A program made the translations under genes and the position numbers. From Ovis canadensis (taxonomy: Eukaryota > Chordata > Mammalia > Artiodactyla > Bovidae), in assembly GCF_042477335.2 (NCBI RefSeq), contig NC_091727.1:129363501-129427500 (forward strand): a DNA stretch of 64,000 nucleotides, given 5' to 3'. Under the pieces are notes generated by a model. The model did not search any database, was not told the DNA's origin, and saw nothing but the letters and a program-made list of their open reading frames with translations. Positions 12,361 through 24,345 of the stretch are shown piece by piece; positions within the stretch are counted from its first letter, which is position 1, and the number at the start of each line of letters is the position of its first letter.

Positions 12361-12648
12361 ACAAAAAGATAAATTCTTACAGTGGATATTTCTGGTAAAG
12401 ACTGGCAATGCAAATCAAAAGTATGCTAACAACAAAATATTATTTTGCTATCAGGAGATATAGTTATGAATTTATCCCTGTACACACACACACAGATCAA
12501 ATCCAACTGCAAGTAGTTTGGGGCTTCAGATATTATTCAGATTTAAGGCTAATTTGATTGGGTTTTTCAATTTCTAGCACTTCAAAATGCTATTTTTACA
12601 GGCTCATTTTGATTTGAAGCTCACTTCGTCTGAGAAATATTTTTTATT
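12361..12648. other. ATG4A intron 1, unassigned
   Basis: Includes a short CA run at about 12,483-12,494. Nothing else recognised. Confidence 0.4.
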
Positions 12649-12974
12649 TGTTCCCTAAATCTTTTTTTTTTAGTTTTTAAATTTTAATATCTTTAATTCT
12701 TACATGCGTTCCCAAACATGAACCCCCCTCCCACCTCCCTCCCCATAACATCTCTCTGGGTCATCCCCATGCACCAGCCCCAAGCATGCTGCATCCTGCG
12801 TCAGACATAGACTGGTGCTCAACATCACTCATTATTAGAGAAATGCAAATCAAAACCACTATGAGGTACCACTTCACACCAGTCAGAATGGCTGTGATCC
12901 AAAAATCTGCAAGCAATAAATGCTGGAGAGGGTGTGGAGAAAAGGGAACCCTCCTACACTGTTCCCTAAATCTT
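12649..12974 (-). mobile_element. Recent L1 insertion with 5' inversion (twin priming) and 15-bp target duplication
   Basis: Perfect direct repeats TGTTCCCTAAATCTT lie at 12,649-12,663 and 12,960-12,974. Between them, 12,664-12,815 is the cattle-type L1 3' UTR with poly(A), reading on the minus strand. From 12,816 to 12,959 the sequence is L1 ORF2 reading on the plus strand (CAACATCACTCATTATTAGA onward). The inverted 5' segment and intact duplication are the hallmark of twin priming. Confidence 0.93.
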
Positions 12975-13009
12975 AATGAAATAAAACACAGTGGACTGAA
13001 GAGAACGCT

Positions 13010-13200
13010 AACCTATGAACTGGAAGAGCTAGGTTCTACTTCTGCTCTTCAACTAGCCAAGTCACCTTGGGCCAATCTTCAAGCTAGGATTGCCTTTCCT
13101 TATCCATAAAACTGTGATATTTTCCTCTCTACAGAGCTGTAGTGAGGTTCCAATGACAGAATGGATGTGCAAGCACTTTGTAAAATTTAAAGAAGTATTA
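13010..13200 (+). repeat. MIR SINE
   Basis: CCAAGTCACCTTGGGCCAATC and TTATCCATAAAACTGTGATA follow MIR in plus orientation. Confidence 0.75.
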
Positions 13201-13453
13201 ATATCCCCAAAGCTGTGTTTAATGATAACTTGTGTAGCCAATAGAAAATATGCTTAAATTTCAAAGCTTGTTTTTCAGTTTTACATATCTTTCATTACAC
13301 CAGAGTCAGGATTAGCAAGTACACTCAAATTCTAAGATCTTTGAAAAGTTGAAATAATTGTATTGAAAATAGATATGTTCAGGGAAAAATAGTTAATAGC
13401 TGCCTTCCTCATTTTTTTCTAATTATGACTTCTAGATGTAGCTTTAGCAGTGT

Positions 13454-15701
13454 TCAGTTCAGTTCAGTTCAGTCACTCAGTCATGTCCGACTCCTTGCGA
13501 CCCCATGAATCGCAGCACACCAGGCCTCCCTGTCCATCACCAACTCCCAGAGTACACTCAGATTCACGTCCATTGAGTCAGTGATGCCATCCAGCCATCT
13601 CATCCTCGGTCGTCCCCTTTACCTCCTGCCTTCAATCTTTCCCAACATCAGGGTCTTTTCAAATGAGTCAGCTTTTTGCATCAGATGGCCAAAATACTGG
13701 AGTTTCAGTTTCAACATCAGTCCCACCAAAGAACATCCAGGATTGATTCCCTTTAGGATGGACTGGTTGGATCTCCTTGCAGTCCAAGGGACTCTCAAGA
13801 GTCTTCTCCAACACCACAGTTCAAAAGCATCAATTCATCGGCACTCAGACTTCTTCACAGTCCAACTCTCACATCCATACAAGACCACAGAAAAACCATA
13901 GCCTTGACTAGACGGACCTTAGTCTGCAAAGTAATGTCTCTGCTTTTGAATATGCTATCTAGGTTGGTCATAACTTTTCTTCCAAGGAGTAAGCGTCTTT
14001 TAATTCCATGGCTGCAGTCACCATCTGCAGTGATTTTGGAGCCCAAAAGAATAAAGTCTGACACTGTTTCCACTGTTTCCCCATCTATTTCCCACGAAGT
14101 GATGGGACCAGATGCCATGATCTTTGTTTTCTGAATGTTGAGTTTTAAGTCAATTTTTTCACTCTCCTCTTTCACTTTCATCAAAAGGCTTTTTAGTTCC
14201 TCTTCACTTTCTGCCATAAGGGTGGTGTCATCTGCATATCTGAGGTTATTGATATTTCTCCCGGCAATGTTGATTCCAGCTTGTGTTTCTTCCAGTCCAG
14301 CGTTTCTCATGATGTACTCTGCATAGAAGTTAAATAAGCAAGGTGACAATATACAGCCTTGACGTACTCCTTTTCCTATTTGGAACCAGCCTGTTGTTCC
14401 ATGTCCAGTTCTAACTGTTGCTTCCTGACCTGCATACAGATTTCTCAAGAGGCAGGTCAGGTGGCCTGGTATTTCCATATCTTTCAGAATTTTCCACAGT
14501 TTCTTGTGATCCACACAGTCAAAGGCTTTGGCATAGTCAATAAAGCAGAAATAGATGTTTTTCTGGAACTCTCTTGCTTTTTCCATGATCCAGCAGATGT
14601 TGGAAATTTGATCTCTGGTTCCTTTGCCTTTTCTAAAACCAGGTTGAAAATCAGGGAGTTCACGGTTCACATATTGCTGAAGCCTGGCTTGGAGAATTTT
14701 GAGCATTACTTTACTAGCATGTGAGATGAGTGCAATTGTGCGGTAGTTTGAGCATTCTTTGGCATTGCCTTTCTTTGGAATTGGAATGAAAACTGACCTT
14801 TCCCAGTCCTGTGGCCACTGCTGAGTTTTCCAAATTTGCTGGCATATTGAGTGCAGAACTTTCACAGCATCATCTTTCAGGATTTGAAATAGCTCAACTG
14901 GAATGCCATCACCTCCACTAGCTTTGTTTGTAGCGATGCTTTCTAAGGCCCACTTGACTTCACTTTCCAGGATGGCTGGCTCTAGATGAGTGATCACACC
15001 ATCGTGATCATCTGGGTTGTGAAGATCTTTTTTGTACAGCTCTTCCGTGTATTCTTGCCACCTCTTCTTAATATCTTCTGCTTCTGTTAGGTCCAGACCA
15101 TTTCTGTCCTTTATCGAACCCATCTTTGCATGAAATGTTCCCTTGGTATCTCTAATTTTCTTGAAGACATCTCTAGTCTTTCCCATTCTGTTGTTTTCCT
15201 CTATTTCTTTGCATTGATCGCTGAAGAAGGCTTTCTTATCTCTTCTTGCTATTCTTTGGATCTCTGCATTCAGATGCTTATATCTTTCCTTTTCTCCTTT
15301 GCTTTTTGCTTCTCTTCTTTTCACAGCTATTTGTAAGGCCTCCCAAGACAGCCATTTTGCTTTTTTGCATTTCTTTTCCGTGGGGATGGTCTTGATCCCT
15401 GTCTCCTGTACAACGTCACGAACCTCATTCCATAGTTCATCAGGCACTCTATCTATCAGATCTAGGCCCTTAAATCTATTTCTCCCTTTCACTGTATAAT
15501 CATAAGGGATTTGATTTAGGTCATACCTGAATGGTCTAGCGGTTTTCCCTACTTTCTTCAATTTAAGTCTCAATTTGGTAATAAGGAGTTCATGATCTGA
15601 GCCACAGTCAGCTCCTGGTCTTGTTTTTGCTGACTGTATAGTGCTTCTCCATCTTTGGCTGCAAAGAATATAGTCAATCTCATTTCGGTGTTGACCATCT
15701 T
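13454..15701 (-). mobile_element. BovB (RTE) LINE with a long reverse-transcriptase reading frame
   Basis: A 2.25 kb 5'-truncated copy. The minus strand is open for 619 codons (15,714 to 13,855). It starts in the end of the endonuclease domain (SDH at residues 39-41), then a linker, then the RTE reverse transcriptase with DYAKAFDCVDH, GVRQGCILSP and the catalytic YADD at residues 493-496. Near residue 605 the frame slips, so the C-terminus is wrong. The first residues come from non-BovB DNA. Lacking most of the endonuclease and its 5' end, it should be inactive. Confidence 0.95.
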
Positions 15702-15859
15702 GAAATGGGAGCATCCTTCAAGGTCAGATACTAGTGTAATATACATTATATTCAGTTCTCGCTTCTAGAACTTCAAACTGTTTCTACAACACACACACCA
15801 TAGTTTCCCTCTCAATTATGAACTTCACAGTATCTGACCCTGAAGGATGCTCCCATTTC
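15702..15859. repeat. 31-bp inverted repeat (foldback) at the BovB 5' junction
   Basis: Arms at 15,702-15,732 and 15,829-15,859 are reverse complements with one mismatch, separated by 96 bp. The left arm abuts the point where BovB homology stops. Confidence 0.95.
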
Positions 15860-16009
15860 TACCCTCTGCTATCCATTGTGACCACTATAGAAAAATGTTT
15901 AAATGCTCTGAAGTCCTTGTTAGAGCCTTGACTGCTCCTTGTCAGAGAGTCCCCAATGGAAGTGGTTTTGTGTCACCTTTGAAAGTTTGTTTCTCTGAGA
16001 GGAAGTAAT

Positions 16010-16236
16010 ATAGGCCAGAGTAGCCTCAAAACGTGGGGTCACTAAGATTGGGCACGACTGAGCGTGCCCGACTTTACTTTCACTTTCATGCATTGGAGAA
16101 GGAAATGGCAACCCACTCCAGTATTCTTGCCTGGAGAATCCCAGGGATGGTGGAGCCTAGTGGGCTGCCGTCTACGGGGTCGCACAGAGTCGGACACAAC
16201 TGAAGTGACTTAGCAGCAGCAACAGCAGCCTCAAAA
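16010..16236 (+). repeat. Bov-A2 type SINE
   Basis: Ends GACTTAGCAGCAGCAACAGC. AGCCTCAAAA at 16,021-16,030 and 16,227-16,236 is the likely target duplication. Confidence 0.85.
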
Positions 16237-16501
16237 TGCCTCCTGTCATCAACTATTCTTTCCAACATATCCAGCAGGAAACTCCTGATTGGAGAGCGAT
16301 GCAGTGTCAGAGGAACTTGACAGAGGATAAATTATGGTGATTTGGCTTCAAGGCCTCCAATGGTTCCTATTCCTGGAGGTTTTGTTCTTAGTTCCACAGC
16401 TAAGCTCCCCAAACTAGAAGAGCCTGCAGATAAACAAAACAGACTAGAGAAGGGAAATCCTGAGCCTCTCAAGACCCTTGAGAAACATTCTCTTTGGGCA
16501 T

Positions 16502-16770
16502 TGCTGCTAAGTCGCTTCAGTTCTGTCCGACTCTGTTCGACCCCATAGACGGCAGCCCACTAGGCTCCACCATCCCTGGGATTCTCCAGGCAAGAACACT
16601 GGAGTGGGTTGCCATTTCCTTCTCCAATGCATGAAAGTGAAAAGTGAAAGTGAAGTTGCTCAGTCATGTCCGACTCTGTGCGACCCCATGGACTGTAGCC
16701 TACCAGGCTCCTTCGTCTATGGGATTTTCCAGGCAAGAGTACTGGCGTGGGTTGCCATTGCCTTCTCCGC
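16502..16770 (-). repeat. Bov-A2 SINE
   Basis: Dimeric: GCTGCTAAGTCGCTTCAGTT, the central CAATGCATGAAAGTGAAAAG linker, and a second body ending TGCCATTGCCTTCTCC, in reverse orientation. Confidence 0.93.
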
Positions 16771-16920
16771 CCTTTAGGCATTAAGCCCTAGTTAAGAAGT
16801 CTTTGCTGAGCCTACTAAGCTATGGGATGGGGATGAATTTTACAAAAGTATATCAACAGCAGCCAGAAAGGCTAGCTGACAAGGAAAGAGACAGAAAACC
16901 ATGAAAAACTAATATGGATT

Positions 16921-16941
16921 CACACACACACACACACACAC
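16921..16941. repeat. (CA)n microsatellite
   Basis: Ten uninterrupted CA units. Confidence 0.95.
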
Positions 16942-17012
16942 TAAATGGCCTATGACCAGTTATGCCATATTTCAAGGGCAAATATTAAATTACATTTCAA
17001 TAGGCCTTAGGA

Positions 17013-17212
17013 TGGGCTTCCAGGTGGCTCAGTAGTAAAGAATCTGCCTGCCAATGCAGGAAATGAGGGTTTGACCCCTGGGTCAGGAAGATCCTTTGAT
17101 GAGAAAATTACAACCCATTCCAGTACTCTTGACTGGAAAATCCCAGAGGAGCATGGCAGGCTACAGTCCTTAGGGTTGCAAAGAGTCAGATACAACTGAG
17201 CACACATATGCA
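17013..17212 (+). repeat. Bov-tA SINE
   Basis: GGGCTTCCAGGTGGCTCAGT to CAGATACAACTGAGCACACA. Confidence 0.92.
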
Positions 17213-17615
17213 TACAAGCCTTCAAATACCATTATATTATAATAACTGACACTATTCAACAACTGACAGTCATAATAATGATCCTTAACCAAAAGGATTA
17301 AATTATGTACATCAACATTGTATAAGAAGTCAGAAGAGTAGACTGTTTGTCTGGAGTTTTTTGGTTTGTTGTTTGTTGGAAAATTCCATTCAAAATGTTT
17401 TATCATGGTGGTTAAAATGTTTTCTAAAACACACATGATGCTTAGACAAATCACGAGCCATTTGAAAAACCTAGTTGTTAAAAATGTCTTTTCCCCAGAA
17501 AGAGCCACGTAACAGAGCTTTTATTTCAATTGGTAAGACAAGATGAATGTTGGGTTGTACAGTAGAAGCAAGCGTTAGAGGAGATCTGTAAAAGGAGATA
17601 AGTATGGGATAGCTT
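17213..17615. other. ATG4A intron 1, unassigned
   Basis: Unique-looking sequence with no recognised content. Confidence 0.4.
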
Positions 17616-17935
17616 GGCTTCCCTAATAGCTCAGTTGGTAAAGAAGCCACCTGTACTTCAGAAGACCCCAGTTCGATTCCTGGGTCGGGATGATCCACTG
17701 GAGAAGGGATAGGCTACCCACTCCAGTATTCTTGGGCTTCCCATGTGGCTCAGCTGGTAAAGAATCGGCCTGCAATGTGGGAGGCCTGGGTTCGATCCCT
17801 GGGTTGGGAAGACCCCAAGGAGAAGGGAAAGGCTACCCACTCCGGTATTCTGGCCTGGAGAATTCCATGGACTTTACAGTCCATGGGGTCACAAAGAGTT
17901 GGACACGACTGAGTGACTTGCACTTTCACAGGACA
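17616..17935 (+). repeat. Bov-tA SINE, head-to-tail dimer
   Basis: The first unit ends CACTCCAGTATTCTTGGGCT, running straight into a complete second unit that ends GACACGACTGAGTGACTTGC. Confidence 0.92.
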
Positions 17936-18144
17936 GCTTAGTCAGAGAAGGCTTCATGGAGGAGGCAGGGCTCAGGGTTGGATTTACTTTGAAGTCTGTC
18001 TCCATTCAAAGTCGGTTTCTGCCTTTTTTGATTTCTACCCTTAAGCAGACCTGCCAGAGCCTCAGGCTGAAAGTCACTAAAGGAGACTAGGCTTAAGAGA
18101 AATATAATCATAATAAATAAAGAGAAAGACAGGATGCAGACCCT

Positions 18145-18417
18145 GCTGCTGCTGCTAAGTCGCTTCAGTCGTGTCTGACTCTGTGCTACCCCAGAGACAG
18201 CCTCCTACCAGGCTCCCCCATCCCTGGGATTCTCCAGGCAAGAACACTGGAGTGGGTTGCCATTTCCTTCTCCAATGCATGAAAGTGAAAAATGAGGGTG
18301 AAGTCGCTCAGTCATATCCAGCTCTTAGCAACCCCATGGACTGCAGCCTACCAGGCTCCTCTGTCCATGGAATTTTCCAGGCAAGAGTACTGGGGCGGGG
18401 TGCCATTGCCTTCTCTG
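18145..18417 (-). repeat. Bov-A2 SINE with target-site duplication
   Basis: GGATGCAGACCCT flanks the element on both sides (18,132-18,144 and 18,418-18,430). Dimeric structure with the GAAAGTGAAAAATGAGG linker. Confidence 0.92.
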
Positions 18418-18639
18418 GGATGCAGACCCTAGCCCCACGCTATTGTACCACAAAGGAGCTAGGTTAGGCATCAATGCCTGAATGAGTAAAACCTCCGGTG
18501 TGGGCAGCAACTGTGCTAAACAGCAAAGAATCTGTAGGAATAATTATCCCATCATCCAGAGTTCTTTACTCTGGAAAAGCAAGGTTTCACAAAGAATTTT
18601 TACTTGACAGTCAACTTTTACTAAGTATATAGAAGTACA

Positions 18640-18905
18640 CCAGGCTCCCCTGGTGGTCCAGTGGTTGGGAATCCATCTGCCAATGCAAGGGACATGGGCT
18701 CGAGCCTGGTCCGGGAAGATTTCTCAGGCTGTGGGGCAGCTGGGCCCATGCACCACAACTACTGAGCCTGTGCTCCCTAGAGCCCGTGCTCTGCAATGGG
18801 AAAGGCCACCACAAGGAGATGCCTGCAAACTGCAACTGGAGAGTAGCCCCCACTCACCACAACTGGAGAAGGCCTGTGCACAGCAACAAAGCACCAGCAC
18901 AGCCA
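18640..18905 (+). repeat. CHR-type SINE, long form
   Basis: CCCCTGGTGGTCCAGTGGTT at the head, then the CACAACTACTGAGCCTGTGC series. Related to the copy at 21,004. Confidence 0.8.
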
Positions 18906-19260
18906 AATACATGCTATGCACACACAATGAAATATTATTCACCTTTAAAAAGGAAGGGGATCCTGTCACATGCTATAACATGGATGAACCTTGAGAAAAT
19001 GATGCTAGGTTAAATGTCAGTCACAGAGGGACAAATACAGTATCATTCTATTTATATGAGATGTCTAAACTAGTCAAATTCATAGAAACAGAAAGTAGAA
19101 TGGTGGTTACCAGGAACTAAGGAAAAGGTAAATTGTTGTTTAATGAGTACAGAGCTTTGGATTTAAAAGATAAAAAAGTTCTAGAGATCTATTTTTACAA
19201 TAATGTGAATATACTTAACATTCCTGAACTGTACACTTAAAATCAATTAAGATTTTTTTT
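18906..19260 (+). mobile_element. Old L1 3' end
   Basis: CACACAATGAAATATTATTC, GGTTACCAGGAACTAAGG and CTGTACACTTAAAATCAATT are successive pieces of the L1 end. Confidence 0.78.
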
Positions 19261-19602
19261 TTTTGGTTATGTGCTTATGTGCTTTTTACCATAGTAAAAA
19301 AAAAAAAAAACTCCTAAAACATAAGTATACAAATGCAGGTAGGGGTCAGAGTGATTTTACCTATTCTTATCTAGATTTTTATTGGACAGAGGCTATAGCT
19401 AATATAGCATCCATGTTTTTAAGTAACCACTTATGTAATTTCTGGTTCTAAGAAAAAATATAATAGATACATTTCTTTATTCTTCCCAATAAGTACAGCT
19501 AAAAACCTTGGACATTAGACTATACACAATAATAACAACAATATATTAATATACATAATAAGAAACATATTAATATAATGATACAATAATATTAATATAG
19601 CA

Positions 19603-19622
19603 TGCACACACACACACACACA
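19603..19622. repeat. (CA)n microsatellite
   Basis: About nine CA units next to AT-rich TAATA repeats. Confidence 0.9.
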
Positions 19623-21003
19623 TGAACTTCGAAAGGTAGAAGACAGTTTGGCTAGGGATCTCAAGACCCAAGCAATGACCTGACAATAAGTTTCCTGGGT
19701 TTTGTCTATAAGTAATATATCTCTTAGACCTCATGATGGAGAAGCCAGCAATGCAGAAATGCCAATGGATGCAGACAAAAATGTCCTCCCAAAAGTTCTA
19801 GCCAAAAGAATAGGAAAGTGGTAGTCTAGCAAGATAAGAGAAAGCACCAGAGAAAAAAACTGTGGCCTCATTCCACACTCATCAGCAAAGACCAAGTGGG
19901 GAGATAGGCTTCTATATTCATCTGGCTGTAAAGAGCCACCCACACCCTTCCCTCACTCCCTGAGGTGGTTTCAAAATGGATAAATGGGGATCTGGGACAT
20001 TCATCCTTTTCAGGCAGTAATGAAGCCCCTAGAGCATGACGGTAGAAGTGGCCTCAAGCAATAATAAGCCAAGGTGATGTCAGCAGAGGTTGAGAGGGAA
20101 ACACGAAATTTCACCCTTGCCCAGTAATAATGAGACCCCTACTCCTACCTCAGTATCAATGGATTATGAGTGGGAACACTTGACTCCCACCCACACCTGG
20201 CAGTAATGAAGCCATGCACCTGAGCAATCTCAGAGCTGACCCACTAAAAGAAAAGATTGATAAAAGATACAGGGTCTCACAGTACCCAAAATGTCCAGGA
20301 TACAACAGAAAATCACTCATCATACAAAGAACCATGAATACCTAAGTTGAATAAGAGAACACAATCAGTAGAAACCAATATGGAGATAACATATGTACTG
20401 GAATTATCCATGAAAGACTTTAAAGCAGCCACTATAAAAATGCTTCAACAAGAGGGAAGGAGAGGAGTATAATGTGCACCAGCATTTTAGCCTTTTAGGA
20501 GAGCTGCCCAAGGGACTGGTATCTGTCTCACCAGAACTGAGGTGGTGATAGAGAGGTAGCATACGTTGGATGCCTGGTGGTGTCACTGAGATGAAAAGAG
20601 TGGAGCAGCCTGCTGCTACAGAACCAGATAACATGCATCAGCACAGACAGGCACCAGTGGAAACAAGATTCACAAGCTCCCCTAAGACAAACTGGCAAGT
20701 CTAACAGAGAAATTGCATGTATAGGACCAGAGAAAACATATCCCCCTATAAAAGGTTTCAGAAACCCCAGAATCTGTAGCCATGCTGATTGGTGGAAGGT
20801 CTTTCACTGTACCAAGTCAGTCCATGAAAAATAGAAGTGGCTATTTTCTCAAATACACAGACCCCAACACAAAGTGAGATGACACACAAAGGAACAAGCA
20901 AACATGACAAAAAAAAAATAATAATAATAAATCTCCAGAAACTGATCCTAAAGAAACAGAGATATATAAATGACCTAACAAAGAATTTAAAATAAACATC
21001 ATG

Positions 21004-21340
21004 GGGGCTTCCCTGGTGGCTCAGTGGCAAAGATTCTGCCTGCCAATGCAGGAGACATGGGTTCAGTCCATGGTCCAGAAAGACCCTGCATGCTAGAGAG
21101 CAACAAAGCCCATGCACCACAACTACTGAGCCTGTGCTCTAGAGCCCAGGAGCTGCAACTACTGAGCCCACGCGCTGCAACTACTGAAGCCCACGCATCT
21201 AGAGCCCATGCTCCACAACAAGAGAAGCCACTGCAATGAGAAGCCTGCACACTGCAACCAAGAGAAGCTCCCGTTCACCACAACTAGAGAAACGCCACAC
21301 AGCTATGAAGACCCAGCACAGCGAAAAGTAAATAAACCAA
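21004..21340 (+). repeat. CHR-type SINE, long form, inside L1
   Basis: GGGCTTCCCTGGTGGCTCAG head followed by repeated CAACTACTGAGCCCACGC-like units to about 21,335. Confidence 0.85.
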
Positions 21341-22228
21341 TTTAAAAAAATAGATTAAACAACCATCATGGATGAACTACAAGCTCAAGAAAATAGTCTA
21401 TGAACAAAACAGGAATATCAACAAAGTGATAAAAAAATATTTTTAAGAGGACCAAACAGAAAATTACAGCAGAAAAATATAACTAAAAAATTCACTAGAA
21501 AGTTTCAACAGCAGACTTGAGTAAGCAGTGTAACCAGTGACTCACAGACAGGTCATTTGAAATTATCCAGTCAGTGGAACAAAAAGAAAAAAGAATGAAA
21601 AAGAGTAAAGAAAGTCTAAGAGACTTAAAGGATACAACCAAATTTTATAAATGCATTTTGGGAGTCCCAGAAGAAGAGAGAGAAAGGGACAGGCAATTTA
21701 CTTTAAGAAATAATGACTGAAAACTCCCCAAATTTGGGAGAGAAAATCAACATGCATATTCAGAGGTCCAATGGACTCCAAAGAGAACCCAAAGAAACTG
21801 ACATTAAGATATTTTATAATAGAACTGTCAAAATTTAAAGACAAAGAGAATTGTTAAATCAGCAAGAAAAAAGCAACTCCTCATGAAAAGGGAACCACTA
21901 TAAGACTCTGAATTTCTCAGCAGAAACCTACAAGGCAAGAAGGGAATGGGATGATATCTTCAAAATGCTAAAAGAAAAAATAATGCCAACCAAGAACATT
22001 ATATCCAAGAAAATTATTCTTTGAAAATGAAGGAGAAATAGACATGCCCAGAGAAGCAAAAGCTGAGGCAGTTCATTACTCCTAGATCTGTCCTACAAGA
22101 AATTCTGAAGAGAGTCCTTCTAGTTGAAACAAAAAGAAACATGAAATCATATAAAAGTATAAAGCTCATTAATAAAAGTAAATATATAGACAAATACAGT
22201 ACAGTGAGTACTATAATAGTAGTATTAT

Positions 22229-22492
22229 TTGCTAAGTCGCTTCAGTCGTGTCTGACTCTGTTCGACCCCGTAGACGGCAGCCTACCAGGCTCTGCCATCC
22301 CTGGGATTCTCCAGGCAAGAACACTAGAGTGGGTTGCCATTTCCTTCTCCAATGCATTAAAGTGAAAAGCGAAAGTGAAGTCGCTCAGTCATGCCCAACT
22401 CTTAGCAACCCCATGGACTGCAGCCTACCAGGCTCCTTCGTCCATGGGATTATCCAGGCAAGAGTACTGGAGTGGGTTGCCATTGCCTTCTC
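22229..22492 (-). repeat. Bov-A2 SINE with target-site duplication, inside L1
   Basis: AATAGTAGTAT occurs on both sides (from about 22,216 and 22,493). Full dimer with the CAATGCATTAAAGTGAAAAG linker. Confidence 0.92.
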
Positions 22493-24084
22493 CAATAGTA
22501 GTATGTAAATCACTTTAATTCTGCCATGAGGTTAAACGACAAAAGTATAAAAAATGACTCCAACTATAAAAATAGGTTAGTGGATGCACAATATAAAAAA
22601 ATGTAATTCTTGACACTGATAACATAAGGTGTGGTGGGAGAAAAAGTAAAAGTGCAAAGTATTTGCATGTAATTGAAGCTATTGTTATCAGTTTAAATAA
22701 ATGATTATAACTATGTTTTATATAAGTTCCATAGTAACCACAAAGAAAATGCTTATAGAATATTCACAAAAGAAAATGAGAAAGAAATCAAGCATGTCAC
22801 TAAAAATGAAAGAAGGGAAGAGAGCAAGGCAGTTAAAAAGGGACCAAGAAAAGGTACAAGACACACAGAAAATAATAAAATGGCAATGGTAGTTCCTTCC
22901 TTATCAATAATTAATTTATATGAAAATGAATTAAATTCCCCAATCAGAATACATAGAGTGGTTGATGGATAAATAAAATCCAACTACAAGTTGCCTGCAA
23001 CAGACTCACTTTAGACTTAAGGACACACATAAGCTTCACTTGAAAAGATGGAAAAAGATATTACATGCAAAATGCACCAAAAGACAGGGGGTGTGGCTAT
23101 ACTTATACTACGCAAAACAACTTTAAGTTTTAAAAAAATGACTATCAAGAAAGGCATTATATAATGATAAAAAGTCAATTCGCCAGTAAGTTATAAAAAT
23201 TATAAATATAAATATAAAGCATGCAACATCAGAGGACTCAAACCTGTGAACATACTGACAAAACTGAAGGGAGATATAGACAGCAACATAATTAATACTA
23301 GGTGATTTCAATATGTCACTCTCAATAATGGACAGAACATTCAGCCATAAAATCAACAAGAGAACAAAAGACTTGAGCAATACCATATGAACCTAACAGA
23401 CATATATAGAACATCCCACCAAATAGCAGCAAAATACATTCTTCTCAAGTGCACAAAGAACATTCTCTAAGATAGATCACGTTAGGTAACAAAATAAGTC
23501 AATAAATTTTTAAAAACTGAAGATCATGCCAACTATATTTTCCAACCACAATGGAATGGAACTGGAAATTAATGGCAGGAGGAAAACTGGAAGATTCACA
23601 AATATGTGGAAATTTAAAAACACAATCTTGACTAACCAATAAATCACAGAAGAAATCAAAAGGGAAATTGGAAAATAGAATGAGACCAATGAAAATGAAA
23701 GTACAACATACTAAAACTTATGGAATGCAGCAATAGCAGTAATAAGATGGAAGTTTGTAGTGACAATTACCTATATTAAGAAAGAAGAAACTTTTCAAAT
23801 AAACAATCTAACATTACATTTCAATAAACTAGAAAAAGGAACATATTAAGTCCAAAGTTAAAAGAAGGGAGTAATTAAGAACAGAAATAAATAAAACAGA
23901 GAATAGAAAGAAATTGATGATACTGTTGGGTTTTTAAAAAAGATCACCAAAATTAACAAACCTTTAACTAAGTTAGTTTAAAAAATACTCAGATAAATAA
24001 AATAAAAGATTAAAGAGGAAAAAAATTAAATGAAAGAAGACATATTGTTATGAATGCCATAGAAATTAAAAGAATTATAAGGAA

Positions 24085-24345
24085 CTACTATGAACGATTA
24101 TAAGCTCCAATACTTTGGTCACCTGATACAAAGAGCCAACTCATTGGAAAAGACCCTGATACTGGGGAAGATTGAGGGCAAGAGGAGTAGGGAACGGCAG
24201 AGGATGAGATGGTTAGATGGCATCACTGACTCAAGGGACATAAGTTTGAGCAAATGCCAGGAGATAGTGAAGGACAGGGAATGCTGCAGTTCATGGGGTT
24301 GCAAAGAGTCAGACATGACTTTCCAGCTGAACAATAACAACAATG
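24085..24345 (+). mobile_element. BovB 3' end fragment inside L1
   Basis: AAGCTCCAATACTTTGGTCA to CAGCTGAACAATAACAACAA. 5'-truncated, plus orientation. Confidence 0.92.

Noticed and set aside
13904..15499. Plus-strand open frames across the BovB copy
   Set aside because: They are antisense shadows of the reverse-transcriptase frame, and similar shadows appear at the other BovB copies.
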